Shown: positions 43,523 to 51,959, counted from the first letter of the stretch. The stretch is 51,959 nt of DNA from Bacteroidales bacterium (GCA_018056245.1 JAGPFZ010000011.1:1-51959); one strand, 5' to 3'. Numbers and translations are program-made. Notes: generated by a model not told the origin, from the sequence alone.

Positions 43523-44050
43523 TCAGAAAGGAAGATCATCCTCAGGCATTGGCTGAATTGGCTCTTCATCAAAAGGATAATGTGTTTTATCAGGTTCATT
43601 AAATGTATCCGGCTTTTTGTCGGAACTATTGTAATATGATGATTGATTGCCGTTTTCAAGAGGTTTATAACCTTCATTTTCCTGAATGCTTTCATTAGCT
43701 TCATTACTGATCGATGTGCCTTGCTTACGGTCAAGAACAAACATCGTATCGGCAAGTATTTCAGTGATATACTTATTGTTTCCGTCTTTATCAATATAAG
43801 ACCTTGTCTTAATTTTACCAGAAATGTAAAGTTGTGTTCCTTTTTTGACACTCTTTTCAGCCACTTCTGCGAGCGACCTCCATAATACAATATTATGCCA
43901 TTCGGTATTTGTTACTCTTTCTCCTTTCTGATTTCTGTAAGTCTCGCTTGTTGCAAGCGGAAATGTAGCTTTTGCAACTCCTTTATCAAAATATCTTATC
44001 ACAGGGTCTTTCCCAACATTTCCAACCAGAATTACTTTATTAATAGACAT
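43523..44050 (-). CDS. ssb: Single-stranded DNA-binding protein
   Basis: 175 residues. The N-terminal OB fold (MSINKVILVGNVGKDPVIRY, about 1-110) has NTEWHNIVLWRSLAEVAEKS and GTQLYISGKIKTRSY. A disordered, Asn/Ser/Pro-rich linker leads to the acidic tip MPEDDLPF, which binds partner proteins such as DNA repair and replication factors. First gene of the ssb-gldE-gldD-PPTase-GGGPS operon, 21 bases before gldE. Confidence 0.97.
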   Translation of the reverse strand: MSINKVILVGNVGKDPVIRYFDKGVAKATFPLATSETYRNQKGERVTNTEWHNIVLWRSLAEVAEKSVKKGTQLYISGKIKTRSYIDKDGNNKYITEILADTMFVLDRKQGTSISNEANESIQENEGYKPLENGNQSSYYNSSDKKPDTFNEPDKTHYPFDEEPIQPMPEDDLPF

Positions 44051-44364
44051 ATTTTAATAAATTTGATTTTCAGCATGTAAATTTAATAAAAAATACACTC
44101 AGATTGAAAAAATATTCATGCATCAGGTTAATATAGATAACAGAGAAATCGTATATTGTATGCCGATTAATTGAATTGACCTCTTTTTAGTAGAATCTTT
44201 ATCCGGATATTGTTATTTTCATTATATATTGAACTGTAAGAATGTTCGATAAAAATAAAAATTCCGTAAGTGTTTCAATTTAAATAAATAATATTTCTAT
44301 ATTTGCAGGACTGAAAAAAATAAATTAATTAAAATATTTGTTGAATTTTAAAATTTCATAAGAA
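44051..44364 (+). other. Divergent promoter region between ssb and the HU gene
   Basis: 314 bases, A/T-rich, between genes transcribed away from each other. On the plus strand TATATTTG (44298-44305) matches the -7 consensus and would give a leader of about 50 bases for the HU gene. No clear minus-strand box for ssb was found. No ORF and no RNA gene is visible. Confidence 0.5.
44298..44305 (+). promoter_or_regulatory. Bacteroidota-type -7 box before the HU gene
   Basis: TATATTTG is an exact TAnnTTTG. At the -33 distance the sequence is TGTTTC, without a proper TTG, so only the -7 element is secure. Confidence 0.5.
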
Positions 44365-44652
44365 ATGACTAAAGCAGACATCGTAAACGAGATTGCCAAG
44401 AGTACTGGTATTGAAAAGGCAGCAGTTCAGAAAACTGTTGAGGCCTTCATGGAAACAGTCAAAAACTCAATGATTGCTGGAAACAATGTATATCTAAGGG
44501 GTTTTGGGAGTTTTGTAATTAAGAAAAGAGCCAAAAAAACAGCCCGGAATATTTCGAAAAATACTACTATTATTATTCCGGCCCATAATATACCGGCATT
44601 TAAACCTGCCAAGTCTTTTGTTAATAAAGTAAAATCGCAAACCAAGAAATAA
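44365..44652 (+). CDS. HU-family DNA-binding protein
   Basis: 95 residues, the normal HU/IHF length. It starts MTKADIVNEIAKSTGIEKAA, has the helical dimerisation body, the VYLRGFGSFVIKKRAKKTAR strand-turn region, and the DNA-binding arm with IPAFKPAKSFVNKVK. HU bends DNA and compacts the nucleoid. Six bases after its stop a very small basic protein gene begins, so both share a transcript that ends in a terminator. Confidence 0.95.
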   Translation: MTKADIVNEIAKSTGIEKAAVQKTVEAFMETVKNSMIAGNNVYLRGFGSFVIKKRAKKTARNISKNTTIIIPAHNIPAFKPAKSFVNKVKSQTKK

Positions 44653-44657
44653 AATCT

Positions 44658-44747
44658 ATGCCAAGCGGTAAAAAGAGAAAGAGACATAAAATGGCCACAC
44701 ACAAGCGTAAAAAACGCTTGCGTAAGAATAGACATAAGAAAAAATAA
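44658..44747 (+). CDS. Tiny basic AURKAIP1/COX24-like protein
   Basis: 29 residues: MPSGKKRKRHKMATHKRKKR followed by LRKNRHKKK. It is almost entirely Lys, Arg and His. The HKMATHKRKKRLRKNRHKKK core is the AURKAIP1/COX24 C-terminal motif found in small bacterial proteins, some of which are ribosome-associated (the bS22 type). The strict conservation of this motif and the position between HU and a terminator make it a real gene despite its size. A ribosomal role here is inferred. Confidence 0.8.
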   Translation: MPSGKKRKRHKMATHKRKKRLRKNRHKKK

Positions 44748-44780
44748 AAGATCATAATGGTCTGTAATGTTTACATTATG

Positions 44781-44808
44781 AACCTAAAGGTCATATGATC
44801 TTTAGGTT
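44781..44808 (+). terminator. Intrinsic terminator after the HU/COX24-like operon
   Basis: AACCTAAAGGTC and GATCTTTAGGTT form a 12-bp stem (one G-U pair) around an ATAT loop, followed by TGTTGTATTTTG. A second stem CATAATG/CATTATG (44755-44780) lies just before it. The T-run is imperfect but the stem is strong. Confidence 0.65.
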
Positions 44809-44866
44809 TGTTGTATTTTGTATTTGAGATAAACGGATATCATCTTATTTCAGTTTTTTATATAAA

Positions 44867-46441
44867 GTGGAAAGTAAGGATTTAATCATCGACGCGGGTG
44901 ATAAAGAAATTTCTTTGGCTTTACTTGAAGATAAACAGCTTGTCGAGTTACACAAAGAAAAAAGAAGTATAAGATTTTCAGTCGGAGATATTTACCTTGG
45001 AAAGGTTAAGAAGATAATGCCAGGTCTTAATGCGGCATTTGTCAATGTTGGATACGAAAAAGATGCTTTCCTTCATTATTTCGACTTAGGACCGCAATTT
45101 CGAACACTCCATAAATACTACGAATCGGCTCTACAAAAGAAAGGGAAACCCGTCCCTGTACATAAATTCAAAAGGGAACCGGATATTCAAAAAGATGGTA
45201 AAATTGGAGATGTCCTTACTAATGGCCAGACAGTTATTGTACAAATAACCAAAGAACCGATATCAACAAAAGGTCCGCGCCTTTCTTCGGAAATCTCAAT
45301 CGCAGGCCGTAATCTTGTCCTTATTCCTTTCTCCGACAAAGTATCGGTGTCAACGAAAATAGAAAATCAGGAAGAAAGAAGCAGATTGCGTACCCTCGTA
45401 CAGAGCATTAAACCAGATAATTATGGCGTTATCATAAGAACGGTCGCAGAAGGAAAAAAACTGGCAGTCATTGACGCTGAATTGAGAGAACTTATAAGTA
45501 AATGGGAAGGAGCTTTTGAAAACTTAAGAAAAGATATTAAATCACCTCGACTGTTCATTGGCGAAATGGACAGGATTTCTACAATCCTTCGAGATATGCT
45601 GAATGAATCATTTAACAGCATACATGTGAATGATTATACACTTTTTGAAAACATAAAAAAATATATAAAAGAAATAGCTCCTGAAAAAGAAGATATTGTT
45701 AAATACTATAAAGGAACTCTTCCGATTTTTGACTATTTCGGGGTTACAAAACAAGTAAAATCTCTTTTTGGACGAACAATATCGTTCTGGCATGGAGCAT
45801 ATCTTATAATTGAACACACTGAGGCTCTCCACGTAATTGACGTAAATAGCGGGAACAGATCAAGGAGTGGAACCGACCAGGAAACTAGTTCCCTCGAAGT
45901 AAACCTTGCCGCTGCAAATGAAATTGCCCGTCAGCTTAGACTAAGAGATATGGGAGGAATAATTGTTATTGATTTTATTGATATGCAATCGGCTGAACAC
46001 CGTCAACTTCTCTTAGACCGTATGAAGGAAGCCATGGAACATGACAGAGCAAAACATAACATTTTGCCCCTTACAAAATTCGGAATTATGCAAATTACAC
46101 GCCAGAGAGTCAGACCTGAAATGAGCATAACCACCGAAGAAAAATGCCCGGCTTGCAGAGGAACAGGTGAGGTTAAACCTTCTTTGCTCCTTACCGATGA
46201 AATTCAAAATAAACTTTCTGAAATCGTAAAAATAGTTAAAACACGTAAATTGCAACTTAATGCCCATCCTTTTGTGGCCGCATATCTTACAAAAGGCATC
46301 ATGCCGCTTTATATGAAATGGAATTTTAAATACCATATTTGCCTTAAAGTACAGGCTATCCCGTCATACAACATGCTTGAATACCACTTCTTCGACAGAC
46401 ATGAAAACGAAATAGACTTTCCTGAATACTCAACGGATTAA
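44867..46441 (+). CDS. rng: Ribonuclease E/G family endoribonuclease
   Basis: 524 residues from a GTG start (44867). The S1 domain has VGDIYLGKVKKIMPGLNAAF and VNVGYEKDAFLHY; RNA-sensor and DNase-like domains follow, with the catalytic Asp residues in HVIDVNSGNRS and GGIIVIDFIDM, and the zinc-link motif CPACRGTG. There is no long disordered C-terminal scaffold, so it is RNase G-like. It processes rRNA and turns over mRNA. Placement after HU is common in Bacteroidota. The start is 126 bases from the previous gene. Confidence 0.94.
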   Translation: MESKDLIIDAGDKEISLALLEDKQLVELHKEKRSIRFSVGDIYLGKVKKIMPGLNAAFVNVGYEKDAFLHYFDLGPQFRTLHKYYESALQKKGKPVPVHKFKREPDIQKDGKIGDVLTNGQTVIVQITKEPISTKGPRLSSEISIAGRNLVLIPFSDKVSVSTKIENQEERSRLRTLVQSIKPDNYGVIIRTVAEGKKLAVIDAELRELISKWEGAFENLRKDIKSPRLFIGEMDRISTILRDMLNESFNSIHVNDYTLFENIKKYIKEIAPEKEDIVKYYKGTLPIFDYFGVTKQVKSLFGRTISFWHGAYLIIEHTEALHVIDVNSGNRSRSGTDQETSSLEVNLAAANEIARQLRLRDMGGIIVIDFIDMQSAEHRQLLLDRMKEAMEHDRAKHNILPLTKFGIMQITRQRVRPEMSITTEEKCPACRGTGEVKPSLLLTDEIQNKLSEIVKIVKTRKLQLNAHPFVAAYLTKGIMPLYMKWNFKYHICLKVQAIPSYNMLEYHFFDRHENEIDFPEYSTD

Positions 46442-46457
46442 ACTGTTATTATATCAA

Positions 46458-46490
46458 TTGTCGTGATTTATTATCAAAATCTTAATTTTG
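46458..46490 (+). promoter_or_regulatory. Bacteroidota-type promoter (-33/-7) before dsbD
   Basis: TTG (46458-46460), a spacer of 22 bases, then TAATTTTG (46483-46490), an exact TAnnTTTG. Transcription would begin near 46496, about 20 bases before the ATG of the DsbD gene. Confidence 0.55.
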
Positions 46491-46515
46491 TAAAATCAAC
46501 TGTTAATTTTCCCTG

Positions 46516-48477
46516 ATGAAGAAATTCATTGCAGTTTTATCTATTACTTTTTTTATCACAGGGCTGAAAGCCCAGATATATGATCCTGTATCATGGAGCT
46601 TCAGTTACCTGAAAACGGATACAGACCTATATGAGATAATAATGACTGCAAGCATTCAAAAGGATTCTTATATTTATGCTCTCGATGTACCTGAAAATGG
46701 TCCGGTTCCAACATCATTCATGTTCGACTCAACAGGCAGTTATACGTTAATCGGTAAACCTTACGAGATTACCACACCTGTTGAGAAATTTGACGAGGCA
46801 TTCGGTATTAAAATTAAAACCTTCAGCGATACAGCAGAATTCAGACAGAAAATTAAATCCGAAAAAACAAATTTCATTGTTAGTGGCATTGTTACATTTA
46901 TGTCATGCTCCAATTCAATATGCCTTCCACCGAAAGATATTAAGTTTTCAGTGGAAATAGGGGATACACAAAAACAGGAACAGACACTTTTAATTTCCGA
47001 CAATACGGCACCTAAAAAGGGCTTAATTAAGTTCTTTATCGGATCATTCCTGCTTGGGTTAATAGGCGTACTTACTCCTTGCGTTTATCCCATGATTCCA
47101 ATGACCGTTGCCTTTTTTGCAAGAGGCACTGAAAGTCAATCAAAATCAACTGTTAATGCCCTTATTTTCGGTATTTCAATAGTGCTTATTTATACATCTC
47201 CCGGATTAATAATCTCTCTAACCGGAGCCGGCATCGACTTTACAAATACACTCAGTACACACTGGATCCCAAATGCTATTTTCTTTCTGCTTTTTGTCAT
47301 TTTTGCAGTTTCGCTTTTCGGAGCTTTTGAAATAACTCTTCCAAACAAATGGGTTACCAGTGCCGATTCTAAAGTTGATAGAGGAGGTGCTTTTGCATCT
47401 TTCTTCCTTGCACTCACAACAGTAATAATCTCTTTTTCTTGCACTGGCCCTATTGTGGGAAGCCTTCTTGTTGAGGCAGCAGCAGGCGATGTATTGCGGC
47501 CGGTAATTGGAATGTTTGCATTCGGCTTGGCTTTTGCTATCCCTTTCACAATATTTGCATTTTCTCCTGGCATATTGAAACGTCTGCCAAAATCAGGCGG
47601 ATGGCTTAACTCTGTAAAAATTGTTCTGGGATTCCTTATGCTTGCTTTTAGCTTGAAATTTATTGTAAACATTGATAGCGTTTACAATCTTAATATTCTA
47701 TCGAGAGAAGCATTTATTGCAATTTGGATTGTTATCTTTTCATTGCTTGGTTTATATCTGCTTGGAAAAATAAAACTTGCTAACGACAGCGAGATTCACC
47801 ATATAGGATTTTTTCGATTGTTTCTTGCTATTGTTGTGTTTTCTTTTGTGGTTTACATGGTTCCCGGACTGTTTGGAGCGCCACTAAAAAATCTTGCATC
47901 ATTTCTTCCCATACAAAAATCTACATCCTTTAACTTAACTCAAATCACATCACAAGAATTTCCAGAAAATCCTGCTGGCTGGCAGCCTCTTAATGCCAAT
48001 TGTTCCCGGCCAAAATACGCCAACAAATTTACAATGCCCTATGGCCTCCATGGATATTTTGATTACAACCAGGGTATTGAATGTGCAAAAGAACAGGGGA
48101 AGCCTGTACTGATAACTTTTAAGGGACATGCATGTTCTAACTGCAAGCTCATGGAAGCAAAAGTGTGGTCAGATCCGAAAGTTCTGGAACGTCTGAGAAA
48201 ATTTGTTATTATTGCTTTATATACTGACGATCGTACTCAGCTGCCGGAAAACGAATGGATTATATCTCAGTTTGACGGGAAAATAAAGAAAACTATTGGC
48301 AGGATAAATGAAAACCTTGAAATAATAAAGTTCAAAACAAATGCAATACCGTTGCATGTAATTACAGATTATGAAGGCAATCCTCTTAATAAGCCAATGT
48401 CAACAACTATGAATATTGAATTGTATACAAAATGGCTTGATGAAGGAATTCTGATGTTTACCACCTTAAAAAAGTAG
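46516..48477 (+). CDS. dsbD: Thiol:disulfide interchange protein DsbD
   Basis: 653 residues in three parts. A signal peptide (to about 20) is followed by a periplasmic DsbD-alpha-like domain with C131 and C136 (FMSCSNSICLPP). Eight membrane helices (about 170-460) carry C189 (GVLTPCVYPMIPM) and the second membrane Cys in ISFSCTGPIVG. A C-terminal thioredoxin-like domain has GHACSNCKLMEAKVW (C540, C543). It passes electrons from cytoplasmic thioredoxin to the periplasm, keeping cysteines reduced and serving cytochrome c or disulfide isomerase pathways. CSNC differs from the usual CVAC or CVNC but keeps both cysteines. Confidence 0.93.
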   Translation: MKKFIAVLSITFFITGLKAQIYDPVSWSFSYLKTDTDLYEIIMTASIQKDSYIYALDVPENGPVPTSFMFDSTGSYTLIGKPYEITTPVEKFDEAFGIKIKTFSDTAEFRQKIKSEKTNFIVSGIVTFMSCSNSICLPPKDIKFSVEIGDTQKQEQTLLISDNTAPKKGLIKFFIGSFLLGLIGVLTPCVYPMIPMTVAFFARGTESQSKSTVNALIFGISIVLIYTSPGLIISLTGAGIDFTNTLSTHWIPNAIFFLLFVIFAVSLFGAFEITLPNKWVTSADSKVDRGGAFASFFLALTTVIISFSCTGPIVGSLLVEAAAGDVLRPVIGMFAFGLAFAIPFTIFAFSPGILKRLPKSGGWLNSVKIVLGFLMLAFSLKFIVNIDSVYNLNILSREAFIAIWIVIFSLLGLYLLGKIKLANDSEIHHIGFFRLFLAIVVFSFVVYMVPGLFGAPLKNLASFLPIQKSTSFNLTQITSQEFPENPAGWQPLNANCSRPKYANKFTMPYGLHGYFDYNQGIECAKEQGKPVLITFKGHACSNCKLMEAKVWSDPKVLERLRKFVIIALYTDDRTQLPENEWIISQFDGKIKKTIGRINENLEIIKFKTNAIPLHVITDYEGNPLNKPMSTTMNIELYTKWLDEGILMFTTLKK

Positions 48478-48581
48478 TTCGTCTACATTTTTTTCTTATT
48501 TGTAAAATTTATATAATTATAATTGCTTTTTGATTTTTAATTAGTTAACTTTAAATACTATTGTCTTTGAAAAATAACACT

Positions 48582-49111
48582 ATGAAACGTTGTTGCCTGG
48601 TAATTCAGGTAATACTTTTTGTTTTGTCAGTCTCAGCTCAGGTAAAACAGGATGTTATTGCAAGTGCCGGCGGATATGACAAGAGTTCCGATAATTCCCA
48701 AGAGTTCCGATAATTCCCAAGAGTTCCGATAATTCCATATCAATAAGCTGGACTCTTGGCGAAACCATTATACAATCATGTACATCAAATGACGGACAGC
48801 TTATTCTCGATCATGGTTTTCAGCAAAAGCTGATTATTACAGGTATAGAAGAGAATCTGGAAGTGCCTGTTACAGTTACTATTTATCCTAACCCTACAAG
48901 CGAATCGGTAAAAATTAAATTCGAGACGGCAGTTGACAGACTTATTGATATTCAGATTATAGATGGACAGGGAAAACTTATAAAAACTGACAGAATCGAA
49001 GAGTCTGTTATTGAGAAAACAATCAATCTTTATGATCTTCCTTGTGGAACATATTATTTAAGGCTTTTAAAAGGCAACGTAGCAAACGTTTATAAGATAG
49101 TTAAACTCTGA
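48582..49111 (+). pseudogene. T9SS-cargo gene interrupted by 19-bp tandem repeats
   Basis: The first part reads MKRCCLVIQVILFVLSVSAQ, a signal peptide, then VKQDVIASAGGYDKSSDNSQ and a stop after 43 residues. The rest is open in the +2 frame: SISISWTLGETIIQSCTSND, then GFQQKLIITGIEENL and VTIYPNPTSESVKIKFE to KIVKL, a T9SS type A sorting domain. The frame change is caused by a 19-bp unit present three times; removing two units (38 bases) restores one ORF of about 163 codons reading SSDNSISISWTLGE. The intact product would be a small exported protein consisting largely of a sorting domain. It may be phase-variable, a true pseudogene, or an assembly error. Confidence 0.82.
48681..48736 (+). repeat. 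19-bp tandem repeat, three copies
   Basis: AAGAGTTCCGATAATTCCC occurs at 48681-48699 and 48700-48718, and a third copy lacking the last base match at 48719-48736. The copies are identical over 18 bases. The unit length is not a multiple of three, and each additional unit brings an in-frame TAA, so only the one-copy state keeps the host gene open. Confidence 0.9.
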
Positions 49112-49241
49112 ATCTGATATTTTTAACAATTCCTTTTCCAGCACGAGGATAACATGCCATTTTTTAAGTATTTTTAAGTTTTCAAATTACTTTTGGCAGT
49201 ACATTCACCTTCCCATTTTAATATATTAGCAAAAAAAAAGT

Positions 49242-50462
49242 ATGGAGAAAGCATTAAGTATTATTCTGTGCATATTTTTGTTTTTTTCTCCAGCCTGCAG
49301 GGATACTGAGAAGGAACTGATTAATAAGGCAGAAAAAATACATGCTGCTGTTCTTACATTAGATACTCATTGCGATACGCCGATGAACTTTATACGCCCC
49401 GGTTTTGACCTTGGTCAACGCCATGAATTTACTTGTGTAGACTTTCCTAAAATGAAAGAAGGCGGGCTCGACGCAGAATTCTTTGTTGTTTTTATAGAAC
49501 AGGGGCCGAGAGATAATATATCCTTTTTAAAAGCCCATGAAAAAGCTTTGAGCATTTTCAACTCTATTCGTAGTAATGTGGAAAAAAATTTTTCATTGGC
49601 CGAAATTGCACTGACCGCCGATGATGCTTACCGGATCGAAAAAATAGGCAAGATCGCTACTTTTATAGGTGTTGAAAATGGATACCCTATTGGGAAAAAC
49701 TTAACAAGAATAAAACAATATTATGATCTCGGTGCAAGATATATAACTCTTTGTCATTCGAAAAATAACGATATATGCGACTCATCAACGGATATGTCCG
49801 GTCCTGAACATAACGGATTATCACCTTTTGGCGAGGAATTGGTTAGGGAAATGAACAGAGTGGGTATTATGGTTGATGTATCACATATTTCAGATGAGGC
49901 TTTCTATGATGTCCTTAAAGTAACTATGGTTCCTGTTATTGCATCTCACTCTTCATGCAGGGCTTTATGTGAAAATCCCAGAAATATGAGCGACGATATG
50001 CTTATCGCATTGAAGCAAAATGGAGGTGTGATACAAATTTGTTTACTGAGCAATTATCTTAAATCGCCCGAACCAAATCCGGAACTCGATTCGGCACTTA
50101 ATAAAATACGGATGAAATATGGAGATCCTGGTTCCATGGATAAGGAAAAGCATAATCAAATGAAAGGGGAATTCCGTGCTGTGAGGAAAAAATATGAAAA
50201 ACTTGCCACGGTGAAAGATGCAGTTGACCATATTGACCATGTAGTTCAGGTGATCGGAATCGACTATGTGGGCATTGGTTCCGATTTTGACGGGGGCGGC
50301 GGAATTCACGGATGCCGGAATGTGTCGGAAATGAAAAATATTACAATCGAACTTGTAAGGAGAGGTTATTCCAGGAAAGATATCGAAAAGATATGGGGAG
50401 GCAATTTCATGCGTGTCTTCCGAGCCGCAGATGAATTCGCAGGCAAGAATATAGTATTTTAA
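49242..50462 (+). CDS. Membrane dipeptidase (M19 family) lipoprotein
   Basis: 406 residues. A lipoprotein signal with lipobox FFSPAC (Cys 19) anchors it in an envelope membrane. Zinc ligands of renal-dipeptidase-type enzymes are present: TLDTHCDTPMN (HxD), the Glu of GVENGYPIG, the His residues of VDVSHISDEAF and IASHSSCRALC, and the Asp of GIGSDFDGGGG. It hydrolyses dipeptides. It stands alone, with a 130-base gap before it, and its end is one base from the convergent pth gene. Confidence 0.93.
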   Translation: MEKALSIILCIFLFFSPACRDTEKELINKAEKIHAAVLTLDTHCDTPMNFIRPGFDLGQRHEFTCVDFPKMKEGGLDAEFFVVFIEQGPRDNISFLKAHEKALSIFNSIRSNVEKNFSLAEIALTADDAYRIEKIGKIATFIGVENGYPIGKNLTRIKQYYDLGARYITLCHSKNNDICDSSTDMSGPEHNGLSPFGEELVREMNRVGIMVDVSHISDEAFYDVLKVTMVPVIASHSSCRALCENPRNMSDDMLIALKQNGGVIQICLLSNYLKSPEPNPELDSALNKIRMKYGDPGSMDKEKHNQMKGEFRAVRKKYEKLATVKDAVDHIDHVVQVIGIDYVGIGSDFDGGGGIHGCRNVSEMKNITIELVRRGYSRKDIEKIWGGNFMRVFRAADEFAGKNIVF

Positions 50463-50463
50463 T

Positions 50464-51114
50464 CTATTCTGAAGGCAGTAATTTTTCTTTTTCTTTTTTA
50501 TCTGCTGTCTTTTCACCCGCGGCAAGTTTGTTGAATCTTGTCATTGTCAGGTCAGTGCCTTCAGTTACAAATGATTTAATCATCTGAATGACGTATGGTA
50601 TTTTTTCTTCAACTATTATTTTTTCTTCAGGCGTCCAGTTGCTCAGCACATAATCTTTTTGCCTGCCGCGGCTGAATGAATTACCAATTCCAAATCTTAT
50701 TCTTGTATATTCGTTTGTGCCAAGTACTGAAGTTATATGAGCCAGTCCGTTATGTCCGCCGTCGCTTCCTTTTGGTCTCATTCTTATAGTACCTAAAGGG
50801 AGGGCCAGGTCGTCAACTATAACGAGAAGATTACTGATTTCTATTTTTTCTTTTTTCATCCAATAATTTACGGCATTGCCACTCAGATTCATAAAGGTAG
50901 AAGGCTTAAGGAGGTATATTTTTCTGCCTTTAAAGTTAACGTTACTGATAAAGCCATACCTTTTGTCGGTGAATGTCGCATCGCAATCACGGGCAAAAGC
51001 ATCAAGAACTAAAAAACCTACATTATGGCGGGTATCTTTGTATTCTTCGCCGACATTACCAAGTCCGACAATTAGATATTTCAAGTTATCGAATGATTTT
51101 CCGGAGGAAAACAT
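50464..51114 (-). CDS. pth: Peptidyl-tRNA hydrolase
   Basis: 216 residues. Motifs are LIVGLGNVGEEYKDTRHNVG (the catalytic His is in RHNVG), FMNLSGNAVNYW, LVIVDDLALPLGTIRMRPKG and SDGGHNGLAHI, which form the active site and the tRNA-binding surface. The last 25 residues are charged and disordered (AAGEKTADKKEKEKLLPSE). It frees tRNA from stalled peptidyl-tRNA. It shares one base with the rplY stop, typical of the prs-rplY-pth arrangement. Confidence 0.97.
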   Translation of the reverse strand: MFSSGKSFDNLKYLIVGLGNVGEEYKDTRHNVGFLVLDAFARDCDATFTDKRYGFISNVNFKGRKIYLLKPSTFMNLSGNAVNYWMKKEKIEISNLLVIVDDLALPLGTIRMRPKGSDGGHNGLAHITSVLGTNEYTRIRFGIGNSFSRGRQKDYVLSNWTPEEKIIVEEKIPYVIQMIKSFVTEGTDLTMTRFNKLAAGEKTADKKEKEKLLPSE

Positions 51115-51749
51115 TATTTTTTAACTTCTTCCGTATTTGTTTTTTCTGCAGTCTGTTCAGAAGGTACTTTTTCAGCTTCAGGTGCAGTTTCTTCTGCTTT
51201 CTGGGCCACTCTTGAAGTGGCAATATTGAGTATCATAAGACTATCAGGTTCAAGCAGTTCAATATTTTCAATAGCAATATCGCCTGTTTTTATAGAATCA
51301 TGTATTTTCAGATTGGTTATATCAATAGTTATATGATCGGGAATATCTTTCGGAAGTCCTTTTATTCTCAGGTATCTTTTGTTTAATTTAAGTTTGCCTC
51401 CTGCCTTTACACCTGGAGCATCACCAGTAACTTTTACTGGAATGGATACTACTATAGATTTATCGTCGAATATCTCTGTGAAATCGGCATGTATTATTTT
51501 GTCGCTAACCGGATGGAATTGAATGTCTTTAAGGATAGCATTAAACTCCATTCCGTCAATATGAAGTTTTACAAAGTGAACCTCACTGGTATAAACAAGT
51601 TTTAGAAAATTGTTCTCATGAGTCGAGAAATGTATATTTTCCTTTCCTCCATACAAAATACATGGTACCATGTTTGATTTTCTCAGTATGGCTGCATCTT
51701 TTTTGCCTGTAGATTTTCTTAATGAACCATTGATTTCTAACGTTTTCAT
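51114..51749 (-). CDS. rplY: 50S ribosomal protein L25/general stress protein CTC
   Basis: 211 residues. The N-terminal L25 domain (about 1-90) has KTLEINGSLRKSTGKKDAAI, VPCILYGGKENIHFS and FNAILKDIQFHPVSDKIIHA, which binds 5S rRNA. The C-terminal CTC domain (about 95-185, with VSIPVKVTGDAPGVKAGGKL) and an acidic Glu/Thr-rich tail follow. The long CTC form is the normal one in Bacteroidota. It lies between prs and pth. Confidence 0.96.
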   Translation of the reverse strand: MKTLEINGSLRKSTGKKDAAILRKSNMVPCILYGGKENIHFSTHENNFLKLVYTSEVHFVKLHIDGMEFNAILKDIQFHPVSDKIIHADFTEIFDDKSIVVSIPVKVTGDAPGVKAGGKLKLNKRYLRIKGLPKDIPDHITIDITNLKIHDSIKTGDIAIENIELLEPDSLMILNIATSRVAQKAEETAPEAEKVPSEQTAEKTNTEEVKK

Positions 51750-51853
51750 CTGTCTGCGAGTTGTTATAATGCTAAAAGTTCTTACGCCGGTAAATAACTT
51801 CGCTGCATATATTTATATTTTTAAAATCGGCGTGCAAATTTATTATAAATGAA

Positions 51854-51959
51854 TTAAAATACAAAATTAGTGCTTATTGATTGGTTTGTTGCAACAGCAT
51901 AAATTGTATTGGCAAAAATTTTTGCAATTGATAGCACTTTAATCTTTGGTGAATTATTA
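51854..51959 (-). CDS. prs: Ribose-phosphate pyrophosphokinase, C-terminal end (partial)
   Basis: Reading the minus strand from the window edge gives NNSPKIKVLSIAKIFANTIY, AVATNQSISTNFVF and a stop. This matches the C-terminus of PRPP synthetase (KI-VLSVA-LFA-AI--IH--ES-S-LF). The enzyme makes PRPP from ribose 5-phosphate and ATP. The prs-rplY-pth order is widely conserved, which supports the call even though only 34 residues are visible. Confidence 0.85.
   Translation of the reverse strand, partial: NNSPKIKVLSIAKIFANTIYAVATNQSISTNFVF

Noticed and set aside
48863-49111. An independent 82-residue gene starting at GTG
   Set aside because: It has no signal peptide and is a T9SS sorting domain only; joining it to the upstream signal-peptide frame across the 19-bp repeats gives a sensible exported protein.

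Overview
The window is a 52-kb piece of a chromosome from a member of the Bacteroidota, most likely an anaerobic relative of the Bacteroidales. The reasons are the GldD/GldE gliding genes next to ssb, type IX secretion (T9SS) C-terminal sorting domains, near-absence of Shine-Dalgarno sequences, several promoters of the Bacteroidota type (-7 TAnnTTTG), an L25/CTC protein, a PcrB-type GGGP synthase and a PafA-like phosphatase. The species cannot be told from the sequence.

Layout. 1-6070: end of the spc operon and the alpha operon (rpmD end, rplO, secY, map, infA, rpmJ, rpsM, rpsK, rpsD, rpoA, rplQ), closed by a terminator. About 6193-6686: a large, very structured non-coding RNA with its own -7 box and terminator, which I could not match to any class I know. 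6800-13971: a UbiD-family decarboxylase, a hybrid histidine kinase with a degenerate ATP site (minus strand), two exported proteins of unknown function, a DUF4870 protein and hisS. 14357-24579: a twelve-gene operon for a membrane-bound [NiFe] hydrogenase built like respiratory complex I without its NADH module. It has three antiporter-like subunits, J/K/A-like subunits, the B/C/D/H/I-like core with an intact NiFe site, and the maturation protease. 24749-35136 (minus strand): a chaperone-usher-type surface-fibre operon with three DUF4402/SCPU-like pilins, a PapD-like chaperone, a 1427-residue multidomain adhesin ending in a T9SS-like sorting domain, and an usher-like outer-membrane protein carrying three SPOR domains. 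35593-40213: ychF, an exported M14 carboxypeptidase and a PafA-like phosphatase with a damaged second metal site. 40206-44050 (minus): ssb-gldE-gldD-Sfp-type PPTase-GGGP synthase. 44365-50462: an HU protein, a tiny COX24-like basic protein, RNase E/G, DsbD, a T9SS-cargo gene broken by a 19-bp tandem repeat, and an M19 dipeptidase lipoprotein. 50464-51959 (minus): prs (end)-rplY-pth.

How the parts fit. The ribosomal and RNA-polymerase genes, hisS, ychF, prs, rplY and pth are housekeeping. The hydrogenase would oxidise a low-potential donor such as ferredoxin, make H2 (or run in reverse) and move H+ or Na+, which fits a fermentative or syntrophic anaerobe. The surface-fibre operon, the T9SS cargos and GldD/GldE describe an envelope specialised for export and adhesion. 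The four regions most worth following up are the orphan RNA near 6.2-6.7 kb, the SPOR-tailed usher system, the complex-I-like hydrogenase with a NuoA-like subunit, and the 19-bp repeat that switches a T9SS-cargo gene out of frame.
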